A stretch of DNA of 64,000 nt, taken from Macropodus opercularis (Eukaryota > Chordata > Actinopteri > Anabantiformes > Osphronemidae). The translations under genes and the position numbers were made by a program. Below, piece after piece: positions 35,942 through 50,895 of this stretch (position 1 is its first letter; each line of letters opens with the position of its first letter). Below the pieces are notes generated by a model. That model was not told where the DNA came from. It made no database searches and saw nothing but the letters and a program-made list of their open reading frames with translations. The stretch spans positions 10,095,501 to 10,159,500 of the forward strand of contig CM061102.1 of assembly GCA_030770545.1 (NCBI GenBank). The letters run 5' to 3'.

Positions 35942-37730
35942 CACAGCTTGGAGCTCAGGGCGTCCTCATTTTTACTGGACCACATCAACCTCAAAGCAAG
36001 AACGATAGGTTTTGCAGTGTATATTTGTTCTTGTGAGACTAAAAGTCCATTTAGAGGGTCTTCGAGACCACAAAACTACCACCAATCACTGTGAAGGAAT
36101 ACTTTTTGTGGACTGACATTTTTTAAATGTTTTTTTTTTTTTTTTATTAATTTAAAGGAGACTGTGTTGAGTGTACTCCCATTCCTTCTTTTTACACCTC
36201 ACCAAACAAACTGTACTAGTTACATGCATGAGCAGTTTGGCAGTACCTCAGTCCATTAACGTGTATACATCATATACGTATTTTGTCCTTTACTTGATTG
36301 CATTATTCACTTTCCTAGATGCTTGTCACAATATTTGGTTGAAACCCAAGTGTCTAAAAATAATGAGAAACAAGAAAATCAATTTAAATTATTTCATTTT
36401 TTTTAGTAGTTACAGATATGTGTGCGTGGGTTTGAGCACGTAATCTCTACCTTCCATAAAGACATTTAGGCCTGTTATTTTATACTAAAGTTTTAATGCT
36501 TGCAAATGTAATTGCATAATAGCAAATCTAAATGTTAACAGCAGCCTGTTAAACCTGGGCTGTTGTTCTTTTCCACCCAGTGCATGCTGGGATACATGGC
36601 AGCTCCTGTAGCCTGAATGCAGTAATGAGGTAGATAAAATTAGTGACTGCATGCTGCATTGCCATCACTGTATTTAATATTAACTTGACTTCAGTGCATT
36701 AAAATATAAGTGTGTGTTGGACTGAAGTGAGCCTAAAATTCCTTTTGAAATGATATACGTAAGTTGTATATATTACTAAAACGCAACACGTTAGCTCTAA
36801 TGTTATTGTTTCATACAGCTATGTGTATTTGCAGATACACGTATTCATGTTGACTCTGTGGCACTAGTGCATGTATTGCACACCTGACACCTTTTTATGA
36901 TAGTGAATCTGCATGAAATATGTATGTGTTCTAAAATGACTTCTCGTGTTTATTTCGCAGTCCAATACCTTTTATATGACCTAAAATATATTTTATAAAA
37001 AACTGTATCCTCTGTGTACACATTTTGTTGTAATTGATCCTTTCCCGACCGGGTACATGCTGCTATCCTGAGCTCTAGCAACGTTTTGAGATGAAGGAAA
37101 GCTTTCAGTCACAGCAGGTGGCTTGGTTTCAATAATTAACGGAATCTTTTGAGTGACAGTCTGGGAAACAACTGTCTGATCAGCTGCTCTGCTGAGACAG
37201 ATGTGACCACCTTATATTAACAAGAGCTGATTCAGTAAGACAATATTCTTTGCATATCACTGAAGATTAATGATATCTGCAGCTAAACCTGGTGTATTTT
37301 TAATTATTTTTATTATATAGCAACATGTAATAAACATTCAAAATATTCAAAAACAAATCGATAGAAAAGCACTTATGGTGCAATACAAAGGTATGCTGCA
37401 TATACTGTACTAGACATCCAGTAAACCTCTATCAAAGTTATATTGTCATAAATATTTCTTTTGGTATAAAGTAGCCTATACAAGTAAACTATCCAGTTTT
37501 AGCAAAAGCAAAATATAAATTTTGTGAGTTAAAGTGCTCTAAAGGTTACAAAACAGAACTTAATACCATAATGTAAAAGTTGGTACTGAAGCACTGAGCT
37601 CTCTGTGTTACATTCTAAATATACATTCAATCTACCTGTGCAGGAACGATAAGAAAAAGGTCCAATCAGGTAAATAACAGAGGCACAAATGTAAACTCCC
37701 ATTACATGATTAGGTTCATGTCTGTCCAGG
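35942..37730. other. Convergent 3' ends of ccdc61 and atrx
   Basis: The left part is the ccdc61 3'UTR; ATTAAA near 36699 is one possible signal. The right part is the atrx 3'UTR on the minus strand, with TTTATT at 37308-37313 as a candidate signal. The DNA is AT rich and no other gene is visible. Confidence 0.5.
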
Positions 37731-40700
37731 CTAGTTCACATAGGTTGTGGTCGTCTGCATCGCTTGGTTTCGTCTCATGTTCAGTATGGCCTGAATTTGC
37801 AGTGTGAGCTGTGGAGAGATGGGATTGAACCATGAGAAACGCTGCTTGTTTGCATGTGTCCAAACATTTCCACATGTAAAACTGACTTACCAACTGTTGC
37901 TGTGTAAGAACTTCTCGATATAAGGCCCGTTTACGCTCTTGATCCTTCTCATCCAAAGTCTTCCAAGTCTGAGCCTTGAACACAAGCTCGTCTTCAGGCA
38001 GGTAAGGATACTGTTGTTTCTGTAACAGATCGTTAGTAGAAATGACAATTCAAACACTCTTTGTGACTGTGAGGGAGCAGGACCTAGGCATAAATAATCC
38101 TCCTCAACAGAATTACATCTTAAGGAGCCAGTTGGAGAGATGTGCAGGATCTGTCAGAGTGGTCAACAGTAACCTCATATATACAACCTTAAATTTAACG
38201 TTTACATTTTCACTCACCAGTTGAACCTTGTATTCTTCGAGTGTGTGAGACTTAATCCTCTGCAATGACAGGAAGGCCTCTGATACGTTTGCTCTGGTCT
38301 TGTTTAGCAATGCCTGCAAACACATTTATATGTAACACCTTTTATAAAACAAATGTCACTAGCTGCAAATCTAGGAAGATGTTTTAGAAAAAGTATTCTT
38401 ACCAGAAGCAGCTCATTGGGCTTCATAGTCAAGGTGTCCTGGCTCCAACTGACTGAAGTATTGGCTGTGTTGGACTGAAAAAAAAGACACATTTCTGTAC
38501 ATTATGCACAGATCTAACACATACTGACATGAAATGAGCAAAACATGCTGCTGCTCATTAGTTTCCTTTGCACAGTGTGCAGTTCTGTACCTCAGCCTCA
38601 TACTCAGCCCAGGCATCTTTGCGTTCAGCTTCACTGAGCTCCTCCTCTTGTTTGTGGTCCAACAGAGATTCATGCTCGTGATATGACACTATCTGATCTT
38701 TGCATGTTTCTAATATCTGCACCAGGATGGCATCCTGGGAAATAAACAAAGAGAAGTCAATTCATGCTGTAAATCACATCATTCTTTGGTGTATTTACAT
38801 GGCATCAAAGCAGAAACCTGAAAATAGAGATGGTGACATCACCTTTGGCAGAACAGAGGTGACTCGCTTGCTTTTCTTACAGTTGGGGTCATCTAGCAGG
38901 TCAGGCTCAAAAGTGTAAAGATCAGTCAGTTCAGACAGGGTGAAGTGTCTCTCAATCTGCTGCTGATCCACCACTCGATAGGACAAAGACTGCTTGGTCA
39001 CCTGACGGTCATAGATCTTCTCCTCCATGGTTCCCTGGAGATGATGACAGCCATAATAGCTACAGGTGAGAATAAGGCACCTCCAAACAAATAAAACATT
39101 TTGCTTACAAATGTTTGTGAGCATTAATTTAAAGACAATTTATTTACAAAATAATGCAATTTAAAAAGCATCAACACCCAAATTTAAGGAATGCTACAAG
39201 TGTACCTGCGCTAGAAAGCGGTACACAAACACTTGTTTGATCTGACCGAAGCGATACACCCTGTATATGCTCTGGATGTCATACGAAGGGTTCCATGAGG
39301 CGTCGAAGATGACGACCCTGTTGGCAGACACGAGGTTGATGCCAAGAGATCCGGCTCTTGTTGAGATGAGAAATAATCGCCCACTGTAATTAAAAGTAAA
39401 ATAGAAAAAACAATCTGCTTTAATCTTATTTCGTCATCATCAGAATATCCGTATCATTTATATCCAGTCAGAAGCTCTGTACCGAACATTGTCAGCATTG
39501 TTGAACTTGTCGGTCCATTTCTTCCTCAGCGTGGCACTGACGGAGCCATCGAGACGATAGTAATCAATGTTTTTAATCCAGCTGCCTGCTGTTAGAACAA
39601 TTAAGCAAATAAAGTGTAAGCACCATCAAAGACATTCGGTAAATTCATTCAAATGTTCTTTGTCATAAACTAGACAATACTCTTGGATGATGACGATGGG
39701 TCTCGGTTGCGGTGGGATGCCCCAAGGAAATTTTCAATTAGGTCTAATGAGATCAACGACTGACTGAACACAAGCCTTAAAACATAAAAAAGGATTTAGT
39801 TAGATGTGAAGAACGCTCAACATCTTGCCACTGTTATGTTTCACGTCAGCGCAGACAACAAACTCACACTTTATCTCCTAGGTCTTCACACATTCTGAGG
39901 ATTTCAAACAACAGCACCATCTTTCCTGAGTGCTCAATGATTGAGGCGTCTCCTTCAGACAGAAGACTCTGGAACCAGTCTTCATCTGGATATCTGGAGC
40001 TGTTGCTTGTTTTCTCTCCTACACAAAAGATTACATTATATATGATAAATTAATTTATTTGCATAATGCAGCCTCAACATTTTGGATTAACTGTAGGCAT
40101 TACAAGGAAGTGGTGGTGCCACATGATTCTTATTTTACCTTCCACTGGGGAAGCATCTTTGGACACATCAGAGATAACCATTGAAATGTTGTTGGGATTA
40201 TCCCCTTCTTTTCCTTCATTCTCTTTCAGTCCACTACAGCAGGCAGAAAAGAGCAGAATATATATTACATATATAGATGATGTCAGACAAGGCAGGTACA
40301 GGTTCCTATTCGTTTTTATTTCATTCATTCATTCTGGAAAAGATGATATTTATAGTCATATTACCTTTCAGTGGTGTCTTCGTTTGTCAGAACAGCTGCT
40401 GCTTTACATGGTTTCTTCTTTTGAGAGAATAAGAAGTTAAAATATATATATATATATTTAAGAGCTAATTGCCATGAGGCGACAGTATTTAGGGACTTAA
40501 CGTGTGCTGAAGGTACCTTGTTTTCTTTGCTGATGTAGTGGAGCTGAAGGCACGAGGGATGAGTCCAAATTCGACTGAGCACCTGAAAGTCTTTAAACAG
40601 ATTTGCTGCAGTCACCTTCACGGTTTCATTCATTGAACCCACACCTGGAAAAACATTTTTGCAGAATCAGAGATAGCCTCATCTCAGCCTATGACAATTT

Positions 40701-41174
40701 ACACAAGAAACACTAATATGTGTAATAATACTATGGAAACCTGGTTACGGTAATATAACATTTACATTTGTTACAACAACATTAGGCCACACTCACCATG
40801 AATGTAGTCAAGATAGTGGCGATACAACTTATACTGAAGCGGGGAAACCCTCACAGCCACCACATACTCATATTTGGGAGGGAGAAACTGGGTCAGTTCA
40901 GAGTAGTCTCTTCTCTGGGAAAAAAAGATGATTGAAGTGTTGTGAAAGCAAGAACAGGAAATCAAGCAGCACTGGCAGAGTTGTTTTGCTTGTTTTACCT
41001 GCACACACCCAGACAACACAGCGTGCAGCACATGTGCTCGCTTCTTCATGATTCGGACGTCTCTTGGAGTGGAATCGGCACATTGCCCATTTTGCATAGG
41101 GTTAATAAAGCGGTTTCGGAATTCGCCCAGTGAGCCCAAAAGATTCCTCTTGATGAAATTAACCATGCAGTGAT
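37731..41174 (-). other. atrx: atrx exons 21-35: SNF2 C lobe and C-terminus
   Basis: Coding exons from the 5' side: 40999-41174, 40797-40914, 40517-40644, 40365-40417, 40139-40233, 39868-40018, 39681-39775, 39483-39588, 39206-39383, 38843-39034, 38591-38734, 38403-38474, 38218-38313, 37891-38019 and 37731-37808. Exons 24 and 25 (40365-40417, 40139-40233) code for low-complexity sequence that replaces the Ser/Lys-rich insert of mammalian ATRX. The last exon ends LNMRRNQAMQ...YVN then TAG. Confidence 0.9.
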
Positions 41175-44100
41175 CTGCAGGAATACAAAGAGCTGCATTT
41201 TATAACCAACCCCAAACCCATCTATATTTATTTCACTATATCACATCAGCTTCCATTAGCTGTTCATGTATGATGAAACCTAGACAAACATACCGAGTCA
41301 CTCAACCGCAAGCAGTGCACAAAAAAGTACCTCAACAATATCCTCAACACCCACATCCTCCGTTTGACACTGATTGGAGGCTTTTCTGTGAGTTCCTCTT
41401 TACATCTCGTTCTTTAGGGAACCAAACTAATTTAGAGGAAACTCACTTTGTCCTGTATGTGTTACTACAACAGCCAACTCAGGAAACAGAAATATGAGTA
41501 AAATAAGATTATTTCTGCCATATAAGTGTGTCGTTAAATACTCAGGCGTAGTTGTGCATACTCACACTCAACCAGGTTGTTTTGCAGAGGTGTGCCAGTG
41601 AGCACCACTCTGCGTCGGGTCCTGATTGCACTCATAGCTTTGGAGATGTTTGATGCGTCATTGCGGAGGATATGTCCCTCATCACAAACCACAAAGTCTG
41701 GCCCTGAAAACAACAACAAACTCATTTCAGCAAGTCAGTGACTGACACGGTGAAACCAGTAAATAGTTTCTGTACCTGGATCCACTAATATGCTCTTTAA
41801 CTCTTTCTTGCACTCCTCGTGGCTGATCCTCTGGCCTAGCGACAGGATGCGGAACATCTCATACCCCATTATCATAACACCTCCGTCTCGCTGCCATGCC
41901 TGCAGAGCTCGGAGTCGTTCTGAAAGATGCTTTTTTGTAGCCAGTTCTGTGACCTGTGACAATGACCATATATGGGCATGTGAGAGTTTGTGCACATCAA
42001 CCAAAACATGAGAAATAAATAAATATATATATATGTTGTATATAAAAAGTGTTTTGTATACCTTCACTTTGTCATCTCTTATATTGTTTTGCCATTTACT
42101 GAACTCGCTGACCCAGTTGAGGATGGTATTGAGTGGACACACAACCAGAGCTGTTCTAAAATTCAGGTTTTCTGACAGCAGCACCGTGTGGAGGAACGTC
42201 ACCACCTGCAGAAAGAAGAAAGTTAAAGCTTCCAGCCCACTAGTGTGGTGACCAACGCACCAGTCTGGATGTGATTTCTGTAAAAGCAACTCGATGTATT
42301 AATTTATACAGGATGAATCAAAGCAAGCAACAACACAGGTGTACTGGAGTGAGTGTGTGTTCACCTGCAGAGTTTTCCCTAGGCCCATGCAGTGTGCCAA
42401 GATACAGCCTGACCCAGGAGAAGTGTTCGCTTTCTTTACGGACTCACAACAACTGTCCCAAATGAACTGTACACCTGTAGGACAAATAAGACAACACAGG
42501 AAGGAGCTAAGCTTTAAAAACACTTCACAAAGGAAGAAATAATATTATCGTATAGCTATAATTTTGCATCAACACCTAAGTCTCATAACAAGACCAGATG
42601 TAACAAACAACTCACCGTCCACTTGGTGAGGCTTCAGGTTTGTCACTAGGTTCCTGTGAACCTGCACAAGAGGTGCTTTGGTTTCTTCATCATGATCCAG
42701 GACCAGTTTGGTAGTAATGGGCCCTATCCCATCAGGTATAACAATTATCTAAAAACAATAACATTTTGTCTGTTTGATTCCCCTGTTAAAAAGCTCCTAC
42801 AAGGCAACACCTCGCCAGATATGTCATGTGAGGTGCTTAATGTAATTTACGAATAATGTCCTATGAGGACACCGTGCAGCAGAAGTCAGAGTGTTAAAAG
42901 ACTGATCAATATTAAGCACCTCTCGCCTGTCTTCCATGTGTTGCTCCCTATCTGCCAATCGTTTGCACCTCTCCTCCTCCTCTCTCAGAGCTTCCTGGGT
43001 CTCTGCGCGCAGATGCACATCTTCGATGATTTTGCGGATCTTTTTGCGTCCTTTAGGGGTTCCTTTACTTTCACCGTTGCGCTCAGTGGCCTCGTCGGTC
43101 TCCTGATCGCTCTGCTCCAACACAGAAAGATGCAACACGCAGTATGATAATTGGACAGCTGAGCCTCCTCTCTATTTTACGTGAAGAGAGATGAGCAGAA
43201 ACAGCTAATGATGAGGAGCATCTACCTTTTCACTGTTGGAGTCAGACAGCCAAATGCAGGGTACCTGATTCTTCTGCACATTAGTATGTGGTGATTCCTT
43301 AGCTAATCTGGAGCTACAAAGAATGACAACCGAACATTATAGTTTCTATATGTTGAAACGTACTAGTAGCTGTATTTCAATATTGGTTATTTTAAACACT
43401 GGGTGTCAAATGAAGACCAATGTACCTCTGGGACTTCCCTTCACTGGTCTCATCCTCCGATTGACTGAGCTCCTCGCTCATGCCAGGGTCGTCCAGCGTA
43501 GTCTCGTCACTGTCGGCTTCGCTTTGACTATCGGCTTGACAAACTTGAACAGATATTAGAGTAAGGTAGGTATTCGGTGTGTGGGCACATTGAATGTGCA
43601 ACACTGCTAGATGCGCTTACAGCTCAGGCGTCTGTGTGTGGCTCCTCTCCTGCCCTTCTGCTTTCCTACGTCTGCCTGCGCTGCAGCCTTGTCACCTGGT
43701 ATTCCCTCATCTAGGGTGAGTTTGTGGTTTAGAAGGTGATGCCTGGAGTTGCGGCCATCAGACATGTTGAAAGAATTTGAAGCCATGTCTTCCCCTAAAG
43801 CAAAGATATATTTTGTCATCTTTCCTGAATATAATCCAAAACATTTAGCCTATAATTGTGAAGGGTTCTAGTCAGAATTTTGACAGTAATGTACAAATAT
43901 CAAATTTAGCTATTGATTAATGTGGGGGAAAAAACAAAAACACTTGTGCTTATAAAAGATGCACAAGGAAAAGCAAAAAACCTTACCGTCATCACCCGAT
44001 TCTCTATCTTCATTTCCTTGTTCGACTTCGTTATCACTCTCCGATTCAGAGTCATCCTCCTGTATCTCTTCTTCCGAAGACATATCATCACTCGAGGAGT

Positions 44101-47100
44101 AGTTGGCATTGATTTGGGCCAAAAGCATTTTCTTAGCGATTCTTTCAAAAGTAGAAAAAGGAAAAGGAGCCTGAAGTTTATTTCATGACCAGACACATGA
44201 TCTTCAGTTTGATATTGTTATACTTGCTAGACCAGTTAAAGGAAACTCTCACAGCACTGGAATAACGCCTTGAAAAATAACTTAACAAGAGACAGAGAGG
44301 CTTTTGAGAACAATAATTTATTAAAACATTTTAAACAAGTTTTCCTCAAAAAACAGAGTGACTTAGCTTCTTCTAATTTGAGGGGAATTATATTCCTACA
44401 ATGTTCTTTTTTACCCGCTAAAATCAGACGCACGTTTGGTGTTTTTTATTTATTTTGTCGTTAAAATAAAACTGAACGTTCCCTTTCTGACCTCAGCTAC
44501 TTCTACATGGATTTAATGCACTGTTCCTAACCAGGACTGATTCTACCATGTAATCAAAAAACCTAAATGGTTTGTCACAACCTTCTCAGCCTGCATCACA
44601 CACACATCTGATCTTGTGGTGTGGGTCACAGAGATCAGGCTAAACGGCCATATTCACACACACGAGCTCCAACCTCAAGAGTGAATTTCAAAGGACTATA
44701 ACAGGCCTATTGGTGCTTTTAGTCCACTGACAATGTGAAAGTTACACTTCTGCTGACCATTTCCTAACACTAAATTTATAAATACATTTGTAATATAAAT
44801 CTCTACAGCTAAAAAAAATTAATTTAAATATCAAAACTGTTTGCATTGATAGAAGACGACTGTAGCTGAGATTTAAGTGAGTGCTGCCTAACAGCACTGC
44901 TTTCACTGTTGTACAGTCAGAAAACCCAACCTGGAAAAAATATGAGAAACACACACGGATGTCATTAAAGGCCACTCTCATTGTCAGCTAGAGGAAAAAA
45001 ATTACCCAAAAAGCTTTCAAACAGAAACAGTTGGCTACAGCTTTCTTTAGAAAATGGTCAGCAGTTACATACTGTATAGAAAATGGGGTAAAACATTCAA
45101 AAACCCACATGACGAGCTGCCCACTCGTTACTAGTGGTCAAATAACTAAACTAAACCACACAGCATTGGCCGGATTCACGTGGCAGTGGATTTTATTTCT
45201 CGGTTTACGGCTACTTTTCTTGTAAGTCTTTCAGGGTCAGGTTACATCACATGACCTTCCATTTCTACAATCTCTGAACAGACTCGTCCCTCAGCAGCAA
45301 CAATATGATGTAATTCACCTCCACAGTACTGGAGAAGGGTAAAAAAAGCAATTACACATTCTTAACTGATATCCCAATTTGAGTGGGTTAAACATTCAGA
45401 CGAATCTCTGCACAAGCACCAGTGTCAGCGAGTAGAAAACACTTTTTGGTAGGTTACATATGGAAAAAAACGTCTTCAGTTTTCCATATATTTTTGCGTA
45501 CACAACACATTTCAGTGTGCAAAGGTTCATGTTCACATGCTTCACCTAAGTGTATCTGGATGTTACATATACTAAACCACTGCAGCCCAAATGTTGCCTA
45601 ATGCCATACGGGTATTGAGATGACTGGAGGTTGTTTTAACCTTTACGTGAGATTGCTGACAAAATCTTAACCCCAGTAATAAACCGAATAAAGCAAATGC
45701 ATATACATTCACAGGCTCTGACTTATTTTAGCGCTTAGCGTATCTTATGAGTGACAGCCAGCACCAGCTATATTACATGGTCTGACTGCAGGAGTGGCAG
45801 AAACCTACTACCAGGATGTGTAATTCAAAGCTTCAGCAAATCTCCTTTTTTTCCACAAAGGCAATGTTACCTGGAGTAGTAACTGGCATGTAACTGCAAC
45901 GTTGTTCATTTTTCTAAATCTCTCCTACGCTCATGGCTCTTCCCTGCATTTCCACTACCTTCTATGATTGATTGATTATTATATTTATTTATTATACACT
46001 TTGACATACCAGGTTATAACAAATCCTGTGATTTAAAGTTGTTTGTTATACCTTCTTTTCCACTACAAAGATTTAACTTAAGAGGAGCTTGTGACAAATA
46101 ACATTTTAGTCCTAAAATAATTCAATGGATAAAACAAATCTAAAGTACATTTACAGAGCCATATACATTGTATCAGATATTTTATTTGACAATGTTTTGC
46201 TTGTTTAAATCGTACACACCATTACTGTTCAGTTTAGGTCTAATATTGAAGCAGAAAACAAAACGAGAAATGTTTTTTTTAAATATTTTCAAGGTGAAGG
46301 ATAATGGACTACAACACTATAAGCCCTGTGTCAGGAACACAAAACATTGCTCAGAATCACAAATGGTGAATAAAAACCAAAAGGTAATCACTTCCTTTAC
46401 GTATCCATTTCAATTTAAAATGTTCATGATACATATTCTATGACAGGAAAGTTTATACTTCACCAGTAACAACAGTCAAGGTAACAGCACCACTAAATGG
46501 AGAACAAGTCCTTCATTCTTTTACAACATCAAAGTGGAGGTTTAAAACCTTCTAAATATGTAGACTTTTACTGAAATCGCACCTGTAATACATCAACAGG
46601 TTTGAGTTGCAAGGCAACACAAGTTCACTTATTGAAATGCATGTAGATCTCTTCAGGATTAAAATGGGTAAACTGCAAGGTGTTGCATAATTAAATGAGC
46701 TCAATATATCATAAAGTGAATATAAGATAGACTATAACGATAATAATACAAAATTGATTTAAATTTGAATAAAATGTACAGCATCTCTAGCAGGGTTGCA
46801 CATTTAATACACTGTGATTGTGCTGCTCATCATTCAACAGTATCATAATGTGGGTCCCATGCTTCACACTGTACCTCTAAAATGTGTATTTGATAGCTGG
46901 CACTCTACTGCAGCTACGCTTTGGCCGTGTTTGAATGGACTGCAACTGAGTCTTAATTACATGGGCGTTACTGGATGTGGCACAGAGCTCTGCGTTTGAA
47001 GATGCAGCCTTTTTCCTACACCTAGACTGTTTGATAAACTCTACATCGGGGCTTTTTGAACCATACCTATTTTCTGGATCATCATCATCTTCTTCTGCTG

Positions 47101-50100
47101 CCCATGAGGGCCCAGACTCCTCTTCATCTCCTACAAAAAACAAAGTAAAACATCAGTAAACACCTTTATGTAAACATCTGGCGTTGTGGAGAAACATAAG
47201 CACTCACTGAAGCTGTCTAAATGCTATCACTGTGATACGTGGCTTTACAGAATGCTTCATATTATTCTCCAGCTGGTTGTGATGTACGTACACCTGCTGC
47301 TGAGCAAGTATATATACAGCACATATTTCAAATAGTTACTGTCTTTATAATAACTTTGACTCACCTGATGACTGGTGGAATGTTGTGGACCCCAGTAAGC
47401 TCACATGTTCAGTCATTGGCTTTATCTTCTGTTCACTTGCATCAGTCTCTGAGTCATCATCATGTTCATCTTCGCTTGATGAAGACGACGACTCCACTGG
47501 TTTCTGACACGATTTCGTCTTGGGATTCGGGGCTTGTATCCTCCTCTGCTTTCTAGCCGCGCCTTCCTCCTCTCTTTTGACAAAGTGAGGCTTTCCTATT
47601 GATCTCACCGTATTTGAATGTTGGATATTTTTCTGTGCCTCGTCACTAGATGATTCTGTTCTGCTTTCCCTTCGGGTTTTGACTCTCCTGTCAGGCGAGT
47701 CAGACTCTGGGGAGCTGTCTAACATCTTGCGTTTGCGGCGCATCTTCTCCTTTGAAATTGGAGTGTTTTTTGTGAGCCAAAAGAGACATTTCTTAGCCAC
47801 CTTAGTTGATGCTTTTCCGCCATCCTCATCACTGTTAGGTTCATCAGAGCTGTGGTTTAGAGCTGCTCGCTCAAGCAGAGCAGCAGGAACTTCATCGGAG
47901 TCAGAGTCATCTCTCACTCTGCTCAGAGTTTGCTCTTCTGTGTTTTTGGCTGATACTGTGGTGGGTATTTCCTCAGGATCAGAGTCACAATCACTGTCGG
48001 CTGCTGAAAGAGACGTTTTGGCCTTGACATCACTTGGTCGACGCAAAGGTGTTGTCTTCACACGGGGAGACCGTCTATTTCCTTGTTCCTCTTCGATGTG
48101 TATGGTTGCATTCGAGGTATCATTGCTTTTGCTCTCAGTTTTAGCACATACACGTGTTTCTTTATTTTCTGGTGCACCTTTTCCCTCTGAGCTTTTATCT
48201 TTAGTGTTCTCCTCCATCTTGAGGACATGAGACAAAGGGTCCTGTTCCACGGGTACAGGTGTAAGTTTTACTACTAGTTTTTTAGTCATGTGGACAGCAC
48301 TTTCAGAGAGCTTTAGGCTTATCTTTTGTGTTTGGGCATTCATCGCATCTGTGAAGCCCTTAGAGTCAGAGTCATCATCTTCGAAATGTTCACCTGCCAG
48401 TTTCTGCAAGTCTTTTAAACATCCTTCATTAGATGCATCCAGCTCATTTTCTGCTTCTCTTGCAGGTTGTGTATCAAAGTCATCACTAAGGAACGTTTCC
48501 CAACAGCTCAAAACATCCAAGTCACTGAATTCCTCTTTGAGGTTGTCTTCAAGTGCAGTGAGTGACTTTCGCAGACCTTTCACAACTGCCAGGAAAGACT
48601 TCAGATACTGTTGGCGAACACCTAGAGTTTGTTCGTTTGTCACAGTGTCAATAAAATTAACAAATATTCGATTTAAAGAATTTGTTGAGTCCACTAAATG
48701 TTTGACCTTTTTAGTAATGTCCTTAGAAATCTGCAGTGTGTTATAATTGAACACCACACTACCATCCATACCGGTGTGATCCCATTTATCCAAAGGAATG
48801 TTTTGTGGTACATGTGGCAATGTGTCATACAGTCCAGCTTTCTCAGGCTCAGCTCGGATCTTCTTGCGCTGCTGCTGCCACAGATTTTCCATGTTCTCCA
48901 GAATGCTGTCACAGGCCGTCACAAGGTCAAAAAGGGGCTCTGGGCTACACACATAACAGTACCATTTGCTCTCCAAGATGCCGGACAGTTCCTTCCTTCC
49001 TAAATTACGAAGGATACACTTCTTGCAGAAGGCGTTACTACAGAAGTCACAACAGATCAAGTTGCCTCCTTCAGCACACCATCTGAATAAGACAATAATA
49101 AGACGAACAATGTCACTAAAAAGTCAATTAATTCATTTATAGATTACGTTGTTTAAATTCTGAATAGCATTTTGTACGTTTTACAAACCCTACCTGCATT
49201 GCTCATCCATGCCATCTCCATCCTTACTGATGTCATCACTTAAATAATACTTGTAGCAAGACTGACGAAACAAAGCAGCTAATTACAATTTGAACCAACA
49301 TGTTTACATTAATTTACTTTAGAAAACTTTTTTTTCCCCAATTAGATTTGCATTTTACATATTCTGCCCTATATTCGTGTATGGATAATAAAATAGTTGC
49401 TCATAACTTTTTTTTTACACTACAGCTTACACATTACATTGCTGTTAAGAAATAAACTGAAGCATTAGAAACCCAGCACATTTCAACACAGAAAACTGGC
49501 AGCGATTATATTTGGTGTTTGAAACTATTTCATACAGTTGTGAATTTGATAATTTTTGTAAAGACAAGCCAGACTGTCTACTATTCCACCCACAATTAAT
49601 ATCACCACTCAAGTTGATTCAACCAAGGCAGGAAGAATGACAGAAGCTGGTGATGCTATGCCTGTAAAAAATTACAGAGCTACAATCAGACTTACCTTGC
49701 AAATTAATACTTTCAGAACTGGATGCCGATAGAACGAATCTCTCTGAAAGTGGTTAACTTGTCGGCCACATGCTGTACAACTGACAATACCCGTGTGTTC
49801 ACCTCCTATGAGCGCACAGCACTATGATTAGCAACAGAATGGTAATACAGTACATACGACAAACAAACAAACAAAAACAACCTATTTGCAGCACAAAATG
49901 AAACTTCCACTATTAAATGATCTTTGTTTCAGAGTAACAGTGATTATGTAGAACTTCATGAGCAGTGTTAACTGACCTCTCTTTCTCAGTACACTGGATT
50001 TACGACTGCGAAACTCAGGTCCCCTGAACTCATCTCTTCCGTTCTCCACAGGTTCAGGTCTGACCCACGCTGTGCCTGTTCAAAACAAACAAACAGCAAT

Positions 50101-50817
50101 AAATCAAAAAATTCAAAATTTTTTGATCGTTTGAAGATTGTTCTCTAAATTGTTCTTCAGACTTGACCAGACAAGTGTCAAACATGTGGTGTGATTGTGC
50201 AGGAAAGCGGTACCACATACCTTTAGGTAATCTGGTCATATCGAGGTGACCATTTGCATTAAATGGTAAATCCAAGTCCTCGCTAGCATTTGAGTCCCCA
50301 GATTCATCCAGTCCCGAGTGCTTCATGACAACAGAGGGCTTTCTGTAAAGTCAGTGAATAATTTAATTGAAGTTTTGTATTATTACAGACTCATGGGAAA
50401 CTGCAAATTGGCCTTGAAAATGTGTCATGTGCCCTTGCGGTTCCTGTATAACATGATGATCATGCAGATGGCGTAGTAAAATTAATGTGATAATTTAGGG
50501 TGCAAAATGATGAGTGTGGTGCTCAATTTATGCTTAACTTCCTCACCTCCTTGAGCATTTGGTATCCCCTCCTGCCTGCAAAAGCAGATTGTTTGTTACG
50601 TTAGTTGTTACTGATGGGGAATTCTTACTAGGTTTATAGTCCTGAATTTCTTATATGAACCATTTCATTCTAAGATCTGACAAGTCACAATAATATTGCC
50701 TCCCAAATTATACAGTTAATAAAAGTATGAATATATATTAACCTCAGGAGATATAACTATTGTTCAATGAACATAAACTATTTATTGAATAGCTGGAAAC
50801 AGGCATGCATGTATGTA

Positions 50818-50895
<78 letters not shown>

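Noticed and set aside
44142..47066. A hidden gene or extra exons in the large atrx intron
   Set aside because: No phase-compatible exon or recognisable protein was found, and the flanking ATRX sequence is continuous across the intron.
47679..48230. A 183-codon plus-strand ORF opposite atrx
   Set aside because: It is an antisense shadow of the large, compositionally biased atrx exon 9.
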